The position numbers and the translations under genes are program-made. From Streptomyces omiyaensis (lineage in GTDB: Bacteria > Actinomycetota > Actinomycetes > Streptomycetales > Streptomycetaceae), in NCBI RefSeq assembly GCF_014650895.1, contig NZ_BMVV01000008.1, positions 248,001-312,000 of the forward strand: 64,000 nt of DNA. Reading direction: 5' to 3'. Of this stretch, positions 17,151-25,830 are shown piece after piece. The notes under the pieces are model-generated. The model was given only the letters and a program-made list of their open reading frames with translations. It was not told the DNA's origin and ran no database searches. How positions within the stretch are numbered: position 1 is the stretch's first letter; every line of letters begins with the position of its first letter.

Positions 17151-18005
17151 GTGCGCAAGAACATCAAGCTCGCCGCCGGCTTCGCTTCCGTCACCGCCCT
17201 CGCCCTCGGCCTCACCGCCTGCGGCACCTCCTCGGACCCGTCCTCCGCCAAGGAGGGCGCCGCCTCCGCCGACAAGCCGCTCGTCGTCGCCGCGTCCCCG
17301 ACGCCGCACGCCGACATCCTGAACTTCGTCAAGGACAACCTGGCCGCCAAGGAGGGCCTGAAGCTGGAGGTGAAGGAGTTCACCGACTACGTCCTGCCGA
17401 ACACCGCCACCCAGAGCGGCCAGGTCGACGCCAACTTCTTCCAGCACAAGCCGTACCTCGACGACTTCAACAAGAAGAACAAGACCACCATCGTCCCCGT
17501 GGTCAACGTCCACCTGGAGCCGCTCGGCCTCTACTCCAAGAGCCTGAAGTCGCTCAAGGACATCAAGGCCGGCCAGACCGTCGCCGTCCCCAACGACACC
17601 ACCAACGAGGGCCGCGCGCTCCACCTCCTCGCCGAGAACGGCCTCATCACCCTCAAGGACGGCGTCGGCACCGACGCCAAGCTCTCCGACATCACCGACA
17701 AGAAGGGCCTGGAGTTCAAGGAGCTGGAGGCCGCCACCGTGCCCCGCGCCCTGAACGACGTCGACGCCGCCGTCATCAACGGCAACTACGCGATCGAGGC
17801 CAAGCTCTCCCCGGCGACGGACGCCCTGGCCCTGGAGAAGGCCGAGGGCAACCCGTACGCCAACTTCCTCGCCGTCAAGGAGGGCGACGAGAACGACGCC
17901 CGCGTGCAGAAGCTCGCCAAGCTCCTGAACTCGCCCGAGGTCAAGAAGTACATCGAGGACACCTACAAGGGCTCCGTCATCCCCGCCTTCGGCCCCGCCA
18001 AGTAA
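17151..18005 (+). CDS. metQ: Methionine-binding lipoprotein
   Basis: A 284-residue NlpA/MetQ lipoprotein that captures methionine outside the membrane. The signal peptide ends in the lipobox LTAC, with the lipidated cysteine near residue 24, followed by a Ser/Lys linker and the conserved VVAASPTPHADIL and QVDANFFQHKPYLDDFN blocks. The GTG at 17151 follows AAAGAGG by nine bases and gives the right signal-peptide length; an ATG 18 bases upstream contains that ribosome site and is less likely. It closes the metNIQ operon, 119 bases after metI. Confidence 0.94.
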   Translation: MRKNIKLAAGFASVTALALGLTACGTSSDPSSAKEGAASADKPLVVAASPTPHADILNFVKDNLAAKEGLKLEVKEFTDYVLPNTATQSGQVDANFFQHKPYLDDFNKKNKTTIVPVVNVHLEPLGLYSKSLKSLKDIKAGQTVAVPNDTTNEGRALHLLAENGLITLKDGVGTDAKLSDITDKKGLEFKELEAATVPRALNDVDAAVINGNYAIEAKLSPATDALALEKAEGNPYANFLAVKEGDENDARVQKLAKLLNSPEVKKYIEDTYKGSVIPAFGPAK

Positions 18006-18026
18006 GGCCACCGGCAAGCTCCTTGA

Positions 18027-18070
18027 GCGCGAGGCCCCGCCCGCCCCGTCCGGCGCGCGGGGCCTCGCGC
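18027..18070 (+). terminator. metNIQ terminator, perfect 14-bp stem
   Basis: GCGCGAGGCCCCGC (18027-18040) pairs exactly with 18057-18070; loop 16 bases. It is 21 bases after metQ. Confidence 0.7.
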
Positions 18071-18171
18071 CTGCCGGCCCCACCCCCGACCCGGCCATGC
18101 GCACCGTGCGTCCCATGCTGCATGCTGTGCGTTCACGGTCTCAACGGACGGTCTTCGGTACGGAGCTGCGC

Positions 18172-18807
18172 ATGACTACCACCTTTCCGGACATCTCCAT
18201 CAGCACGGACCGGCTGGTGCTGCGCGCGCTCGAAGCGGCCGACGCCCCCGCCCTGGCCGAGATGATGAACGACGAGATGGTCGGCGCGTGGACGGCCGTC
18301 CCCCAGCCCTACTCCGAGGACGCCGCACGCCGCTGGATCACCGGCCACGCCCCCGCCGAACGCGCCGCGGGCCGCGGTCTCGACCTCGCCGTCACCGAGT
18401 TCCTGACCCAGCGTCTGGTGGGCGTCGTCCAGCTGGCCAGGACCGACTGGCGGGTCCGCTCCACCGAACTCTCCTACATCATCGCCCCCTGGGCCCGCGG
18501 CGAGGGCTACGCCTCCGAGGCCGCGCTCGCCACCGCCCAGTGGCTCTTCACCGCCCAGGAGTTCGAGCGCATCGAGCTCCGCACGGCGGCGGACAACACC
18601 GCCTCCCAGCAGGTCGCCCAGAAGATCGGCTGCATCAGCGAAGGCGTGCTGCGCAACGCCTGCATAGCCCGCACCCGCACCGAGGACGGCAGCTGGACCG
18701 AGCTGCGCACCGACTTCATCGTCTGGGGCCTCCTCCCCGAGGACCTCGACGGCGTGGCCGACCAGATGGCCGAGGCCGGATACTCCTCGTACACCGACTG
18801 GAGCTGA
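18172..18807 (+). CDS. RimJ/RimL-type GNAT acetyltransferase
   Basis: A 211-residue acetyltransferase of the RimJ/RimL group: ISTDRLVLRALEAADAPAL at the N-terminus, WARGEGYASEAALA as the acetyl-CoA loop, and ELRTAADNTASQQVAQKIG near the C-terminus. These enzymes acetylate protein or peptide N-termini or other amines; the substrate is unknown. The ATG follows CGGAG by eight bases. A longer in-frame reading would overlap the metQ terminator region. Confidence 0.88.
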   Translation: MTTTFPDISISTDRLVLRALEAADAPALAEMMNDEMVGAWTAVPQPYSEDAARRWITGHAPAERAAGRGLDLAVTEFLTQRLVGVVQLARTDWRVRSTELSYIIAPWARGEGYASEAALATAQWLFTAQEFERIELRTAADNTASQQVAQKIGCISEGVLRNACIARTRTEDGSWTELRTDFIVWGLLPEDLDGVADQMAEAGYSSYTDWS

Positions 18808-18880
18808 ACCCCGGGGACCACGACCCGGGGTACGCTCGGCACGCCCCCGACCTGCGACGACAGCACAGGAGACAGACGCG

Positions 18881-20110
18881 ATGGCCGACCGGGTCACGGT
18901 GATCGGCTGGGACGGCTCGCCCCTCACCGAGGCGGCCCGGTCCGCGCTCTCGGCCGCCACCCTGGTGGCCGGCGCCGCCCACCACCTGGCGCTCCCCGAG
19001 GTGCCCCCCGGCGCCGAGCGGATCCGGCTCGGCAGCGTCGGCCTCGCCGCCCGCCGGATCGCCGGCCACCGGGGCACCGCCGTCGTCCTCGCCGACGGCG
19101 ACCCCGGCTTCTTCGGCGTCGTCCGCACGCTGCGGGCCCCCGAGCACGGCCTGGAGGTCGAGGTCGTCCCCGCCGTCTCCTCGGTCGCCGCCGCCTTCGC
19201 CCGGGCCGGCATGCCCTGGGACGACGCCCACGTCGTCGTCGCCCAGCAGCGCACCCTGCGCCGCGCCGTCAACGTCTGCCGCGCCCACCCCAAGGTCGCC
19301 GTCCTCACCTCCCCGGGCGCGGGCCCCGCCGAGCTCGCGCTCCTCCTCGACGGCGTCCACCGCACCTTCGTCGTCTGCGAGGAGCTGGGCACCACCCGCG
19401 AACAGGTCTCCGTCCTCACCTCCGACAAGGCCGCCGACCACACCTGGCGCGACCCCAACGTCGTCCTCGTCATCGGTGCCGCCGGCGGCACCGGCGCCTC
19501 CGCCACCCCCTGGCTGATGGGCCGTGACGCGGCCGCCGGGGCCGTCCGCGGCTGGGCGGAGAAGGCGGGGGAGGAGGAGTACGGCTCCGAGGGGCGTCCC
19601 GGCGTCGGCCAGGACCCCACCCTGCGCGCCGTCCAGCTCGCCCGCCTCGGCCCCCGCACCGGCGACCTCGTCTGGGACGTCGGCAGCGGCGGCGGGACCT
19701 TCGCCGTCGAGGCCGCCCGCTTCGGCGCCGCCGTCATCGCCGTCGACGCCGACCCGGCCGCCCGCACCCGCACCGAGGCCGCCGCCCGCCGCCACGGACT
19801 CCTCCTCCAGACCGTCACCGGCCGTGCCCCGCACGTCCTGGAGAGCCTCCCCGAACCCGACGTCGTGCGGATCGGGGCCGGCGGCGTCCCCGTCGTCACC
19901 GCCTGCGCCGACCGCCGCCCCGAACGGATCACCGCCCACGCCACCACCCGCGACGAGGCCGAGGCGATCACCTCCGCCCTCACCGCCGGCGGGTACGCCG
20001 TCGAGACCCTGCTCCTGCAGACCGTCGACCTCGATCCCGCCGACTGGAACGAGCGCGAACGCTCCGTCGTCTTCCTCCTCACGGGCCGCCGGACCACCGG
20101 CTCCCCGTGA
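18881..20110 (+). CDS. cobL: Precorrin-6Y C5,15-methyltransferase (CbiE-CbiT fusion)
   Basis: A 409-residue fusion. Residues 1 to about 215 are a CbiE-type tetrapyrrole methylase (VVLADGDPGFFG, AVSSVAAAFARAG); residues about 235-409 are the CbiT-type SAM methyltransferase (VWDVGSGGGTFAVEAARFG, then VDADPAAR). It methylates precorrin-6Y at C5 and C15 and decarboxylates the C12 acetate during cobalamin synthesis. An acidic Glu/Gly linker separates the halves. The ATG follows CAGGAGACAGACGCG. Other corrin-ring genes are not in this window; only lower-ligand (cobT) and CysG genes follow. Confidence 0.93.
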   Translation: MADRVTVIGWDGSPLTEAARSALSAATLVAGAAHHLALPEVPPGAERIRLGSVGLAARRIAGHRGTAVVLADGDPGFFGVVRTLRAPEHGLEVEVVPAVSSVAAAFARAGMPWDDAHVVVAQQRTLRRAVNVCRAHPKVAVLTSPGAGPAELALLLDGVHRTFVVCEELGTTREQVSVLTSDKAADHTWRDPNVVLVIGAAGGTGASATPWLMGRDAAAGAVRGWAEKAGEEEYGSEGRPGVGQDPTLRAVQLARLGPRTGDLVWDVGSGGGTFAVEAARFGAAVIAVDADPAARTRTEAAARRHGLLLQTVTGRAPHVLESLPEPDVVRIGAGGVPVVTACADRRPERITAHATTRDEAEAITSALTAGGYAVETLLLQTVDLDPADWNERERSVVFLLTGRRTTGSP

Positions 20111-20423
20111 CCCGGCCGGGTGCCGGGGCAGGTAGGCTGGCCGATTGTTGTACCGCACGGGGACGTTCGGCATGTTGTTCGTCAATGTCCCGAATCGCTG
20201 TCCGTCTCGACCCGTTCTCGACGGTCACCGGCGTGCGGGACACCGGGGGGACCGCGCGACGTGGCGCAGTCCACAGCGCACCGTGGCGGATCCGCCTGCC
20301 ACGATGGCCGCGGGCCGCGACAATGCTTGGGTGTCGGCGCGCCTCCGTGCCGCGCGGCGCACGCGCTCGTTCTCGTTGACGGGCGCAGCTCTGAACGAAC
20401 ACAACGATGGGCGAGGGGTACGC
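20111..20423. other. Intergenic stretch before the BluB-CobT gene
   Basis: 313 bases with no convincing gene. TTGACG at 20376-20381 is the best -35 match, but no clean -10 follows. I looked for a cobalamin riboswitch core and found none. An in-frame reading exists but begins in non-protein-like sequence. Confidence 0.5.
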
Positions 20424-23400
20424 ATGACGGACACCGGCCAGGTCCCGGGCGAGGGACTGCCGGAGAACGCAGGCATGGTCGAGCAGCCGGGCATCCCCGC
20501 TCCGGGCGCGTACACCTACCTGGACCCCTCCGGCCCCCTCTCCGCGCAGCTCCCCGAGGACGACGACATGCTGCTCATGCCGGGCGCCCAGGGCGCCTGG
20601 AGCGAGCACGTCCCGGGCACCCTGCCCGCCCCGCCCGTCGCCGTCCCCGCCCCGCCCGTGGTCCCGGCGCAGGCCGCCCCCGAGGGCACGGCCCAGGACC
20701 TCGGCGCCGTGCCGCTGGGCGACCCGCTCACCGACCCGCTGCCGGACCCGCTCACCGACCCGCTGCCGGACCCCCTCACCGGCCCGCTCCCGGACGGCCT
20801 CGTCCTCGCCGACCGCCTGACCGCCCCGGCCACCCCGCCGCACGGCGTGCCCCTGGCCGGAGCCACTCCGCCGCAGGGCGTTCCGGCGGCCCCGCAGGAG
20901 CCGTTCGGCACCCCGGCGCACGGCGTCCCCGTCGCCCCGCAGGAGCCCGTCGCCACCGCCCACGGCTACGAGCCCGGCATCCTCGACACCGGTGCCCACG
21001 AGGCCGCCGGCCGCGACTCCGGCTCCGTCGACCTCGGCGGCGTCCGGGTTCCCCCGCCGGCCGCCCCCTCGCGCCGCCCGCTCCACATGGGCCCGCCGGT
21101 CCCCGAGACCGCCACCGGCGGCGTCGTGCGCTCGCTCGCCGACCGGGGCCCGGCCGCGCCGGTGCCCGCCGCGCAGCCGGTCCCGGCCCCCGCCCCGGAG
21201 TCCCTGGTGGCCACCGGACCCGCGCCCGTGCCGGTGCGCAACCCCGGACCGCCCACCACCGGGCCCGAGTACTTCGACATCGCGCAGGACCAGCAGACGG
21301 CCCCGCAGGCCGCCGAGCCGTGGGCCGCGCAGCCGCAGGAGCCCCTGGCGCCCGCCGAGGCACCCGCAGAAACGGTCGTCCCGCAGAGCGGCGGGTTCGT
21401 GCAGGTCGAGGGCTCCGTCCCGACCGCCGAGCAGCCCGCCCCGACGGCGACGCCGGCCGCCGGCACCCCGCTCGTCGAGCCCGGTGCCGTCGTCCCGGAG
21501 GCCGCCGAGGTCCCGGTGACCCCCGAGGCCGTCGTCCCCGCCCCGCGCGAGGGCGAGCCCGGCGCACCGGCGCCCGCCGAGGCCGTCGTCCCGGAGGCCG
21601 TCGCCCCGGAGACCACCGGTCCGGAGGCCGTCGCCGCCGAGGAGGCGCCCGCTGCCGAGGAGGCGCCCGCCGCCGAGGCCGAGCAGCCGGCCGGTCCGCC
21701 GGTGGCCGAGGCCATGCAGGAGGAGACCCCGGAGACCGGGACCCCCGCCACCGCCCCCGCCGAGGACGTCCTGGACGTCCAGGCCGTCGAGACCCCGGCG
21801 GAGTCGGAGGCCGTGGAGGCCGCCGTCCCCGCCGACGCGCCCGCGGCCGGGCCCGAGGTCCCCGCGGTGACGGAGCCCGCCGCGGTGACGGAGCCCGTCG
21901 CGACCCCGGAGGTCACGGAGGCCGTCACGACCGAGGTGCCCGGCGCCCCGGTCGCCGTCGAGGCCGCGGAGGGGACCGCGGAAGCCCCGGTGGCCGTCGA
22001 GGCCCAGGCCGCCGATGCCCCGGTTACCGCCGAGGTCCAGGCCGTCGAGCCGGAGGCCGTCGTGGCCGCCGCGCCCGTCGCCGTACAGCAGACCGAGCAG
22101 GCCGAACAGACCGAGCAGGCCGAACAGCCTGAGCAGGTTCAGCCCGAGGAGCCGGAGGCCGCGCAGGAGCAGGCCGTCGAGGCGCCCGCCGCCGAGGAGC
22201 CCGTCACCGTGGCCCCGGCGGAGCCCGTCGCCGTCGAGCCCACCGAGCCCGCCGAGAGCACCGAGCCCCTCGCCACGTTCGCCGACGCCGCCGCCGGGGA
22301 GCCCGCCGAGGCGCCCGTCGTGGCCCTGGCGGAGGAGATCCCGGTCGTCGCCGAGGACACCGCCGAGGACGCCGAGCCGCGCCCCGCCGCCCCCGGCTAC
22401 GACGACGCCGAGCGCGAGGCCGTGCTCCGCGTGATGCGCGAGCGCCGCGACATCCGCAACGGCTTCCGCTCCGACCCCATCCCGCACGAGGTGCTGCTCC
22501 GCGTCCTGGAGGCCGCCCACACGGCCCCCAGCGTCGGCCACTCGCAGCCCTGGGACTTCGTCGTCATCCGTTCCGCCGAGACCCGGCAGACCATGCACGA
22601 ACTGGCCCAGCGCCAGCGCGAGGCCTACGCCAAGTCGCTGCCGAAGGCCCGGGCGAAGCAGTTCAAGGAACTGAAGATCGAGGCCATCCTCGACACGCCG
22701 GTCAACATCGTGGTGACCGCCGACCCCACCCGGGGCGGCCGGCACACCCTCGGCCGCTACACGCAGCCGCAGATGGCCCCGTACTCCTCGGCCCTCGCCG
22801 TCGAGAACCTCTGGCTCGCCGCCCGCGCCGAGGGCCTCGGCGTCGGCTGGGTCAGCTTCTTCGACGAGCGCGAGATGGTCCGCGAGCTCGGCCTCCCCGA
22901 CCACCTGGAGGTCGTCGCGTACCTCTGCGTCGGCTACGTCGACGAGTTCCCGGACGAGCCCGAGCTGATGCAGGCCGGCTGGTCCAAGCGCCGCCCGCTC
23001 GCCTGGGTGGTCCACGAGGAGACCTACGGCCGCCGCGCCCTGCCCGGCGAGGAGCCGCACGACCTGCTCCAGGAGACCGTCGCCTCCATCCGCCCGCTCG
23101 ACGCCAAGGCGCTCGGCGAGGCGTGGGAGCGGCAGAAGCGGATGACCAAGCCGGCCGGCGCGCTCGGCATGCTGGAGATCATCTCCGCGCAGCTCTGCGG
23201 CCTCTCCCGCGCCTGCCCGCCGCCGATCCCGGAGCCCGCCGCCGTCGCGATCTTCGCCGGCGACCACGGCGTGCACGCCCAGGGCGTCACCCCCTGGCCG
23301 CAGGAGGTCACCGGCCAGATGGTGGCCAACTTCCTCGGCGGGGGAGCGGTCTGCAACGCCTTCGCCAACCAGGTCGGCGCCGAGGTCTGCGTCATCGACG

Positions 23401-24113
23401 TGGGCGTCGCGAGCGAGCTCCCCGCCACCCCCGGACTGCTGCCCCGCAAGGTCCGCGCCGGCACCGGCGACTTCACCACCGGCCTCGCGATGACCCACGA
23501 GGAGACCGTCGCCGCCATCGAGGTCGGCATCGAGACCGCCCGCGACCTGGTCGCGGCCGGGAACAAGGCGCTCCTCACCGGTGAGATGGGCATCGCGAAC
23601 ACCACCGCGTCCGCCGCCCTCATCTCCGTCTTCACCGGCGTCGACCCGGCCGAGGTCACCGGCCGCGGCACCGGCATCAACGACGAGACCCACGCCCGCA
23701 AGGTCGACGTGGTCCGCCGCGCCCTCGACCTGCACAAGCCGGACCCCCAGGACCCGATCGGCGTCCTGTCGCAGATCGGCGGCCTGGAGCACGCGGCCCT
23801 CGTCGGCTTCATCCTGGGCGCCGCCTCGCTGCGCACCCCGGTCGTCCTCGACGGCGTCTCCACCGGCGCGGCCGCCCTGGTCGCCCGCGCCATCGCCCCC
23901 GAGTCGCTGGCCGCCTGCATCGCCGGCCACCGCAGCGCCGAGCCCGGCCACGTGGCCGCGCTCAACAAGCTGGGCCTGCGCCCGCTGGTGGACCTGGACC
24001 TCCGCCTCGGCGAGGGCACCGGCGCCCTGCTGGCCCTCCCGCTGGTGCAGAGCGCGGCCCGCGCGATGCACGAGGTCGCGACCTTCGACTCCGCGGGCGT
24101 CACCGAGAAGTAG
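20424..24113 (+). CDS. cobT: BluB-CobT fusion with long disordered N-terminus (lower-ligand synthesis and activation)
   Basis: A 1229-residue three-part protein. Residues 1 to about 655 are low-complexity, rich in Pro, Ala, Glu and Val. Residues about 655-875 are a nitroreductase-fold BluB (RRDIRNGFRSDPIP, SVGHSQPWDFV, GVGWVSFFD), which makes 5,6-dimethylbenzimidazole from reduced FMN. Residues about 886-1229 are CobT (KPAGALGMLE, FAGDHGVHAQGVTPWP, GEMGIANTT, catalytic-type Glu1197 in LRLGEGTGA), which turns the base into its ribotide using nicotinate mononucleotide. Start ATG follows GAGGGGTACGC. Consecutive enzymes on one chain suggest substrate hand-over. The long tail has no enzymatic motif. 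Confidence 0.92.
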   Translation: MTDTGQVPGEGLPENAGMVEQPGIPAPGAYTYLDPSGPLSAQLPEDDDMLLMPGAQGAWSEHVPGTLPAPPVAVPAPPVVPAQAAPEGTAQDLGAVPLGDPLTDPLPDPLTDPLPDPLTGPLPDGLVLADRLTAPATPPHGVPLAGATPPQGVPAAPQEPFGTPAHGVPVAPQEPVATAHGYEPGILDTGAHEAAGRDSGSVDLGGVRVPPPAAPSRRPLHMGPPVPETATGGVVRSLADRGPAAPVPAAQPVPAPAPESLVATGPAPVPVRNPGPPTTGPEYFDIAQDQQTAPQAAEPWAAQPQEPLAPAEAPAETVVPQSGGFVQVEGSVPTAEQPAPTATPAAGTPLVEPGAVVPEAAEVPVTPEAVVPAPREGEPGAPAPAEAVVPEAVAPETTGPEAVAAEEAPAAEEAPAAEAEQPAGPPVAEAMQEETPETGTPATAPAEDVLDVQAVETPAESEAVEAAVPADAPAAGPEVPAVTEPAAVTEPVATPEVTEAVTTEVPGAPVAVEAAEGTAEAPVAVEAQAADAPVTAEVQAVEPEAVVAAAPVAVQQTEQAEQTEQAEQPEQVQPEEPEAAQEQAVEAPAAEEPVTVAPAEPVAVEPTEPAESTEPLATFADAAAGEPAEAPVVALAEEIPVVAEDTAEDAEPRPAAPGYDDAEREAVLRVMRERRDIRNGFRSDPIPHEVLLRVLEAAHTAPSVGHSQPWDFVVIRSAETRQTMHELAQRQREAYAKSLPKARAKQFKELKIEAILDTPVNIVVTADPTRGGRHTLGRYTQPQMAPYSSALAVENLWLAARAEGLGVGWVSFFDEREMVRELGLPDHLEVVAYLCVGYVDEFPDEPELMQAGWSKRRPLAWVVHEETYGRRALPGEEPHDLLQETVASIRPLDAKALGEAWERQKRMTKPAGALGMLEIISAQLCGLSRACPPPIPEPAAVAIFAGDHGVHAQGVTPWPQEVTGQMVANFLGGGAVCNAFANQVGAEVCVIDVGVASELPATPGLLPRKVRAGTGDFTTGLAMTHEETVAAIEVGIETARDLVAAGNKALLTGEMGIANTTASAALISVFTGVDPAEVTGRGTGINDETHARKVDVVRRALDLHKPDPQDPIGVLSQIGGLEHAALVGFILGAASLRTPVVLDGVSTGAAALVARAIAPESLAACIAGHRSAEPGHVAALNKLGLRPLVDLDLRLGEGTGALLALPLVQSAARAMHEVATFDSAGVTEK
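20721..20792 (+). repeat. 24-base tandem repeat in the BluB-CobT N-terminus
   Basis: Two exact copies of a 24-base unit (20721-20744, 20745-20768) and a degenerate third (20769-20792) encode repeated DPLTDPLP. Confidence 0.85.
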
Positions 24114-24120
24114 TCCGTAC

Positions 24121-24171
24121 GGCCCCGGTGCCGCCGCCCCCTCCTCGCGACGGGGCGGCGGCACCGGGGCC
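24121..24171 (+). terminator. cobT terminator, perfect 20-bp stem
   Basis: GGCCCCGGTGCCGCCGCCCC (24121-24140) pairs exactly with 24152-24171 around an 11-base loop, seven bases after the stop. It separates cobT from cysG transcription. Confidence 0.8.
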
Positions 24172-24498
24172 GCGCCGTGCCCGCGCCCCGTCCCGGCGCC
24201 TCCCCAGGGACGAGGGTCACAGGGTGCCCATGTCGTGTCACCGATATCGTGGTGACCGGGCCGTACGCCCGCCCACCAGCCGCTTCACCGCCGCAGCGGC
24301 TCCCTTGGGCCTGTCCGACCATTTCCGTCGGGTCCGGCCCGCCCGGCACGCACGCTCGCCGCACGGCCGAAACGCCCGAGTAGCTCTCCGCTACGAGGGC
24401 GCCCCGGCCGCACGCCGATCGCACGCACCGAACGATCCGGTCTGATCCGACGCACATGGTCGGACAGGCCCAAGCCCCGTCCGAGGAGCCGCCCGCAC
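24172..24498. other. Intergenic stretch before cysG
   Basis: About 330 bases. It contains ATATCGTGGTGA and direct GATC-rich sequence but no gene, no clear riboswitch and no strong promoter that I can identify. Confidence 0.4.
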
Positions 24499-25740
24499 AT
24501 GGCCCAGCACGTCGAGCCCGCCGAGCACCCCGCCTACCCCGTCGGCCTCCGCCTCGCCGGCCGGCGCGTCGTCGTCCTCGGCGGCGGCACGGTCGCCCAG
24601 CGCCGCCTGCCCGCCCTCATCGCGGCCGGCGCCGACATCACCCTGATCTCCCCCTCGGCCACCCCCTCCGTGGAGGCCATGGCCGAGACGGGCGAGATCA
24701 CCTGGGTGCGCCGCCGCTACGAGGACGGCGACCTGGCCGACGCCTGGTACGCGCTCGTCGCCACCACCGATCCGGCCGCCAACGCCGCCGCCTCGGCCGA
24801 GGCCGAGCGCGCCCGCGTCTGGTGCGTCCGCTCCGACGACGCCGACGCCGCCACCGCCTGGACCCCGGCCACCGGCCGCGGCGACGGCGTCACCGTCGCC
24901 GTCCTCACCGGCCACGACCCGCGCCGCTCGGCCGCCGTCCGGGACGCGATCCTGGAGGGCCTGCGCGACGGTTCCCTCGCCGCCCCCGCCCGGCGCGCCC
25001 GCACCCCCTTCGTCGCCCTGGTCGGCGGCGGCCCCGGCGACCCCGACCTCATCACCGTCCGCGGCCGCCGGCTGCTCGCCGAGGCCGACGTCGTCATCGC
25101 CGACCGGCTCGGCCCCCGCGACCTCCTGGACGAGCTGCCGCCGCACGTCGAGGTGATCGACGCCGCGAAGATCCCGTACGGCCGCTTCATGGCCCAGGAG
25201 GCCATCAACAACGCGCTGATCGAGCACGCCAAGGCCGGGAAGTCCGTGGTCCGCCTCAAGGGCGGCGACCCCTTCGTCTTCGGCCGGGGCATGGAGGAGG
25301 CGCAGGCGCTCGCCGCCGAGGGCATCGCCTGCACGGTCGTGCCCGGCATCTCCAGCTCCATCTCGGTCCCCGGCGCCGCCGGCATCCCGGTCACCCACCG
25401 GGGCGTCGCCCACGAGTTCACCGTGGTCAGCGGACACGTCGCCCCCGACGACCCGCGCTCGCTGGTCGACTGGGCCTCGCTCGCGAAGCTCACCGGCACC
25501 CTGGTGATCCTCATGGGCGTCGACAAGATAGGGAAGATCGCCGAGGCGCTCGTCGCCCACGGCAAGGACCCCGCCACCCCGCTCGCCCTCGTCCAGGAGG
25601 GCACCACCGCGACCCAGCGCCGCGTGGACGCCACCCTCGCCACCGTCGCCGACGTGGTGAAGGCCGAGGAGGTCCGCCCGCCGGCCGTCGTCGTCATCGG
25701 CCCGGTGGTCGCGGAGGGCCCCGGCGAGCCCGCCCGCTGA
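24499..25740 (+). CDS. cysG: Siroheme/precorrin-2 synthase: uroporphyrinogen-III C-methyltransferase fused to precorrin-2 dehydrogenase
   Basis: A 413-residue two-domain protein. Residues about 15-160 are an NAD-binding precorrin-2 dehydrogenase domain (VVVLGGGTVAQRRLPALIAAGA). Residues about 170-410 are the SAM-dependent uroporphyrinogen III methyltransferase (VGGGPGDPDLITVRGRRLL, RLKGGDPFVFGRG, VVPGISSSISVPGAAGIPVTHRG in parts). It makes precorrin-2 and sirohydrochlorin, feeding cobalamin and siroheme. Its ATG follows CGAGGAGCCGCCCGCAC, spacing ten bases. Supply of precorrin-2 links it to the neighbouring cobalamin genes. Confidence 0.94.
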   Translation: MAQHVEPAEHPAYPVGLRLAGRRVVVLGGGTVAQRRLPALIAAGADITLISPSATPSVEAMAETGEITWVRRRYEDGDLADAWYALVATTDPAANAAASAEAERARVWCVRSDDADAATAWTPATGRGDGVTVAVLTGHDPRRSAAVRDAILEGLRDGSLAAPARRARTPFVALVGGGPGDPDLITVRGRRLLAEADVVIADRLGPRDLLDELPPHVEVIDAAKIPYGRFMAQEAINNALIEHAKAGKSVVRLKGGDPFVFGRGMEEAQALAAEGIACTVVPGISSSISVPGAAGIPVTHRGVAHEFTVVSGHVAPDDPRSLVDWASLAKLTGTLVILMGVDKIGKIAEALVAHGKDPATPLALVQEGTTATQRRVDATLATVADVVKAEEVRPPAVVVIGPVVAEGPGEPAR

Positions 25741-25794
25741 CACCCCGCACCCACCCGCAGGGGGACGGGCGGCGACCGCCGCCCGTCCCACGCA

Positions 25795-25830
25795 TTGGCA
25801 CCACTCCCCGGACAAGGCAGTATCACCCCG
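25795..25830 (+). promoter_or_regulatory. Promoter for the SpoU gene, probably leaderless
   Basis: TTGGCA (25795-25800) and CAGTAT (25818-25823) with 17-base spacing put the transcription start at about 25830, the G of the GTG start. No ribosome site precedes that GTG. Confidence 0.6.

Noticed and set aside
20111..20423. Cobalamin riboswitch in front of the BluB-CobT gene
   Set aside because: I looked for the conserved B12-box and core helices and saw neither; a covariance-model search would settle it.
20079..24164. A 1361-residue reading on the minus strand rich in Gly, Leu, Arg and Asp
   Set aside because: It mirrors the codon bias of the BluB-CobT gene on the other strand; low complexity, no motif, and it ignores the perfect terminator at 24121.
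24172..24498. Riboswitch or hidden gene before cysG
   Set aside because: No conserved core and no coding signal; only a terminator of the gene before.
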